A model generated the notes under the pieces. The model had not been told where the DNA came from. It was given only the letters and a program-made list of their open reading frames with translations, and searched no databases. Positions 5,464 through 6,868 of a stretch of DNA of 6,868 nucleotides are shown in pieces. Every line of letters begins with the position of its first letter. Position 1 is the stretch's first letter. The DNA comes from JABSQH01 sp039177505 (GTDB lineage: Bacteria > Actinomycetota > Acidimicrobiia > Acidimicrobiales > Ilumatobacteraceae): contig JBCDFR010000105.1 of assembly GCA_039177505.1 (NCBI GenBank), forward strand, positions 1 to 6,868, written 5' to 3'. The translations under genes were made by a program, and so were the position numbers.

Positions 5464-5504
5464 AATCGACGGACGGAACAATCGACGGTCGCCCGGATCG
5501 ATGG
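5464..5504 (+). repeat. Three 9-bp direct repeats at exact 16-bp spacing
   Basis: AATCGACGG occurs at 5464-5472 and 5480-5488, and a version with two changes, GATCGATGG, follows at 5496-5504. The period is 16 bp each time. They lie between the tRNA and the next gene, just upstream of its candidate promoter, and may be regulator sites. Chance is possible because such words are common in this genome. Confidence 0.35.
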
Positions 5505-5515
5505 TACATAAGCGG

Positions 5516-5521
5516 TATCGT
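5516..5521 (+). promoter_or_regulatory. Candidate -10 element before the small coiled-coil gene
   Basis: TATCGT fits TANNNT and lies 9 bases before the ATG at 5531. The mRNA would be leaderless or nearly so, consistent with the absence of a Shine-Dalgarno site. No clear -35 is present. Confidence 0.35.
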
Positions 5522-5530
5522 CGAACGGCC

Positions 5531-5809
5531 ATGAGTTCTCGGCGGATCGAGCGTCGCCTGTGGCAGAACGCAGAGCGCCTGAAGTCGCTGCGCGCTGAGC
5601 TCGCCGTCGTCGACGAGCAGCTGTCACATCTCTCCGACGACGCCGAAGACCAAGCGTTGCGGGCGCTCGTGTCCGAGACGCCCGGCGCTTCGTTCGAGGC
5701 GCGCGATGCACAGCGCCACCTCGATGCGCTGCGCAAGCATCGGGCCCACATCGACGGGGAAATCACCAAACTCGAGGCCCGCCAGGACGAACTCCTCGAT
5801 CGGCTCTGA
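5531..5809 (+). CDS. Conserved-looking small charged coiled-coil protein, function unknown
   Basis: This 92-residue protein has no signal peptide, membrane segment or catalytic motif. About a third of it is Arg, Lys, Asp or Glu. Two helical stretches with heptad-like leucines (residues about 5-45 and 58-91) are split by a short segment containing SETPGASFEA, suggesting a helical hairpin. The ATG at 5531 was chosen because it follows a candidate promoter closely; an ATG at 5501 would add 10 residues, and the open frame extends back through the tRNA, which cannot be coding. It ends 13 bases before the response regulator and is probably cotranscribed with it. I have a general impression of similar small proteins near this regulator in other actinobacteria, but cannot confirm it. 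Confidence 0.75.
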   Translation: MSSRRIERRLWQNAERLKSLRAELAVVDEQLSHLSDDAEDQALRALVSETPGASFEARDAQRHLDALRKHRAHIDGEITKLEARQDELLDRL

Positions 5810-5822
5810 TAGATAGGTCGTC

Positions 5823-6401
5823 ATGTCATTGCGCGTCGTGATCGCCGAGGACGAGGCCATCATCCGGATGGACCTGCGTGAGACCCTCGAAGAAGAGGGC
5901 TACGACGTCGTGGGGGAGACGGGACGCGGCGACGAAGCGGTCGAGTTGGTGCGCACGATGCAACCCGACCTCGCCATCCTCGACATCAAGATGCCCGGCA
6001 CCGACGGACTGGAAGCGGCGCGGGTGATCAACGCAGAGAAGATCTGCGGTGTGCTGATGCTCACGGCGTTCAGCCAGCGCGAAGTGGTGGAGCAGGCGCG
6101 AGATGCCGGTGCGCTGGCGTTCCTCATCAAGCCGTTTCAGAAGAGCGATCTCATCCCGGCGATCGAAGTGGCGATGGGACGCTTTCGTGAGCTGCGCTCG
6201 TTGACCGGCGAGATCGACGCGCTCGGTGATCAGCTCGAGTCGCGCAAGCTCGTCGACCGCGCCAAGGGAGTCCTGATGGACACCTCGGGGATGTCCGAGA
6301 ACGATGCGTTCGGGTTCATCCAGCGCACAGCGATGAGCGGACGCAAACGAATGCGCGATGTTGCCCAACAGGTGATCGACGGCACGCTCCGGCCGGAGTG
6401 A
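5823..6401 (+). CDS. pdtaR: ANTAR-domain response regulator, PdtaR family
   Basis: This 192-residue protein has an N-terminal receiver domain (residues 3-120) and a C-terminal ANTAR domain (about 130-187). The receiver has the acidic pair Glu9-Asp10, phospho-acceptor Asp54 in LDIKMPG, Thr81 and Lys103 in IKPFQ, so it should be phosphorylatable. The ANTAR part contains RKLVDRAKGVLM and the helix ending in MRDVAQQVIDG; such domains bind paired RNA hairpins and act as antiterminators. In Mycobacterium tuberculosis the kinase is PdtaS, and pdtaR (Rv1626) lies close to polA (Rv1629), matching the order here. No kinase gene is in this window. The start is the ATG at 5823, supported by a weak AGG about 6 bases upstream and by the family N terminus. 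Its targets cannot be read here. Confidence 0.92.
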   Translation: MSLRVVIAEDEAIIRMDLRETLEEEGYDVVGETGRGDEAVELVRTMQPDLAILDIKMPGTDGLEAARVINAEKICGVLMLTAFSQREVVEQARDAGALAFLIKPFQKSDLIPAIEVAMGRFRELRSLTGEIDALGDQLESRKLVDRAKGVLMDTSGMSENDAFGFIQRTAMSGRKRMRDVAQQVIDGTLRPE

Positions 6402-6409
6402 CGACGGAG

Positions 6410-6868
6410 ATGAGCACGACCCTCGTCGTCGACGGCAACTCGCTCGCATACCGCGCGTTCTTCGCCTTGCCCACCGACATGGCGACCGCCAGCGGTCAGG
6501 TGACCAATGCGGTGTTCGGGTTCACCTCGATGCTCGTGAACGTGCTGAAGGACCACGCGCCCGATGGCGTGGTGGTCGCCTTCGACCGGCCAGAACCGAC
6601 CTTCCGGCACGAGCGCGATCCCGAGTACAAGGCGCAGCGTGAAGCGGCCCCCGACATCCTGCGTCAGCAGATGGGTCTCGTGCGCGAGGTGCTCGATGCA
6701 ATCGGCATCGCCACCATCGACCGTGCTGGATGGGAAGCCGACGACCTGATCGCCACGATGGTCGACTCGCTCGTCGCCCGGGGCGACGACGTGATCATCG
6801 TGACCGGTGACCGCGACAGCTACCAGTTGGTCGCCGACCCTCACGTGAAGGTCCTGTACAACAAGCGC
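6410..6868 (+). CDS. polA: DNA polymerase I, N-terminal 5'-3' exonuclease part (runs off window)
   Basis: The first 153 codons are present and the frame is open to the window edge. They match the flap endonuclease domain of PolA, which removes RNA primers and flaps during replication and repair. Metal-binding and active-site blocks are visible: VVDGNSLAYRAFF (6-18), AFDRPEPTFRHE (57-68), EYKAQR (72-77), GWEADDLIAT (107-116) and TGDRDSYQLV (132-141). The acidic residues expected in each (Asp8, Asp59, Glu109, Asp111, Asp112, Asp134, Asp136) are intact. The ATG at 6410 gives the usual family N terminus. An in-frame GTG at 6398, overlapping the pdtaR stop as GTGA, would add four residues and is a real alternative. 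The polymerase domain, and whether proofreading is active, lie outside the window. Confidence 0.95.
   Translation, partial: MSTTLVVDGNSLAYRAFFALPTDMATASGQVTNAVFGFTSMLVNVLKDHAPDGVVVAFDRPEPTFRHERDPEYKAQREAAPDILRQQMGLVREVLDAIGIATIDRAGWEADDLIATMVDSLVARGDDVIIVTGDRDSYQLVADPHVKVLYNKR

Noticed and set aside
5363..5809. 148-codon plus frame running through the tRNA into the small coiled-coil gene
   Set aside because: The tRNA cannot be coding; the real gene most likely starts at 5531.
5826..6449. 207-codon antisense frame opposite pdtaR
   Set aside because: It mirrors the codon pattern of a GC-rich gene, with His/Arg-rich composition and no domain; pdtaR has complete motifs.
1..6868. CRISPR array, insertion sequence, prophage or other mobile element
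   Set aside because: No repeat-spacer pattern, transposase, integrase or terminal repeats; base composition is even apart from the 71-131 tract. The tRNA shows no adjacent integrase or duplicated 3' end.

Overview
The window is GC-rich bacterial chromosomal DNA with tightly packed genes. It looks like an actinobacterium, possibly of the Acidimicrobiia type. The signs are very high GC at third codon positions, frequent GTG starts, several starts without a Shine-Dalgarno site, and an ANTAR-type response regulator (PdtaR family) directly upstream of polA. The class-level placement is a guess from general resemblance, not a proof.

Left edge (1-838, plus strand): the last codons of an unidentified gene, then a 61-base tract of almost pure C and G runs (71-131). 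This tract destroys the start of a small cysteine-rich gene that ends in a histidine-triad-like motif. Next comes a FabZ-type 3-hydroxyacyl-ACP dehydratase. A perfect 12-bp inverted repeat (839-868) separates this group from the converging minus-strand operon; both flanking stop codons lie inside its arms.

Centre (864-5239, minus strand): a type II fatty acid synthesis operon, transcribed in the order fabD, fabH, fabG, acpP, fabF. FabD loads malonate onto AcpP, FabH makes the first condensation, FabG reduces the 3-keto group and FabF elongates. The convergent FabZ-like protein supplies the dehydration step. No enoyl-ACP reductase is present, so the last step must be encoded elsewhere. fabH/fabG and acpP/fabF overlap by the four bases GTGA, which suggests translational coupling. 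FabD carries about 80 extra C-terminal residues that resemble a biotinyl/lipoyl carrier domain without the modifiable lysine.

Right side (5240-6868, plus strand): a divergent promoter region with a perfect 12-bp palindrome, then a tRNA gene with anticodon CAA (Leu, UUG codons). This tRNA folds as a short-variable-loop (class I) molecule, although leucine tRNAs are normally class II. It is followed by a small charged, probably coiled-coil protein, a PdtaR-like response regulator with an RNA-binding ANTAR domain, and the first 153 codons of polA, which runs off the window.

Most of the window is ordinary housekeeping DNA. The observations most worth a second look are the class I tRNA-Leu(CAA), the FabD fusion and the damaged-looking GC tract.
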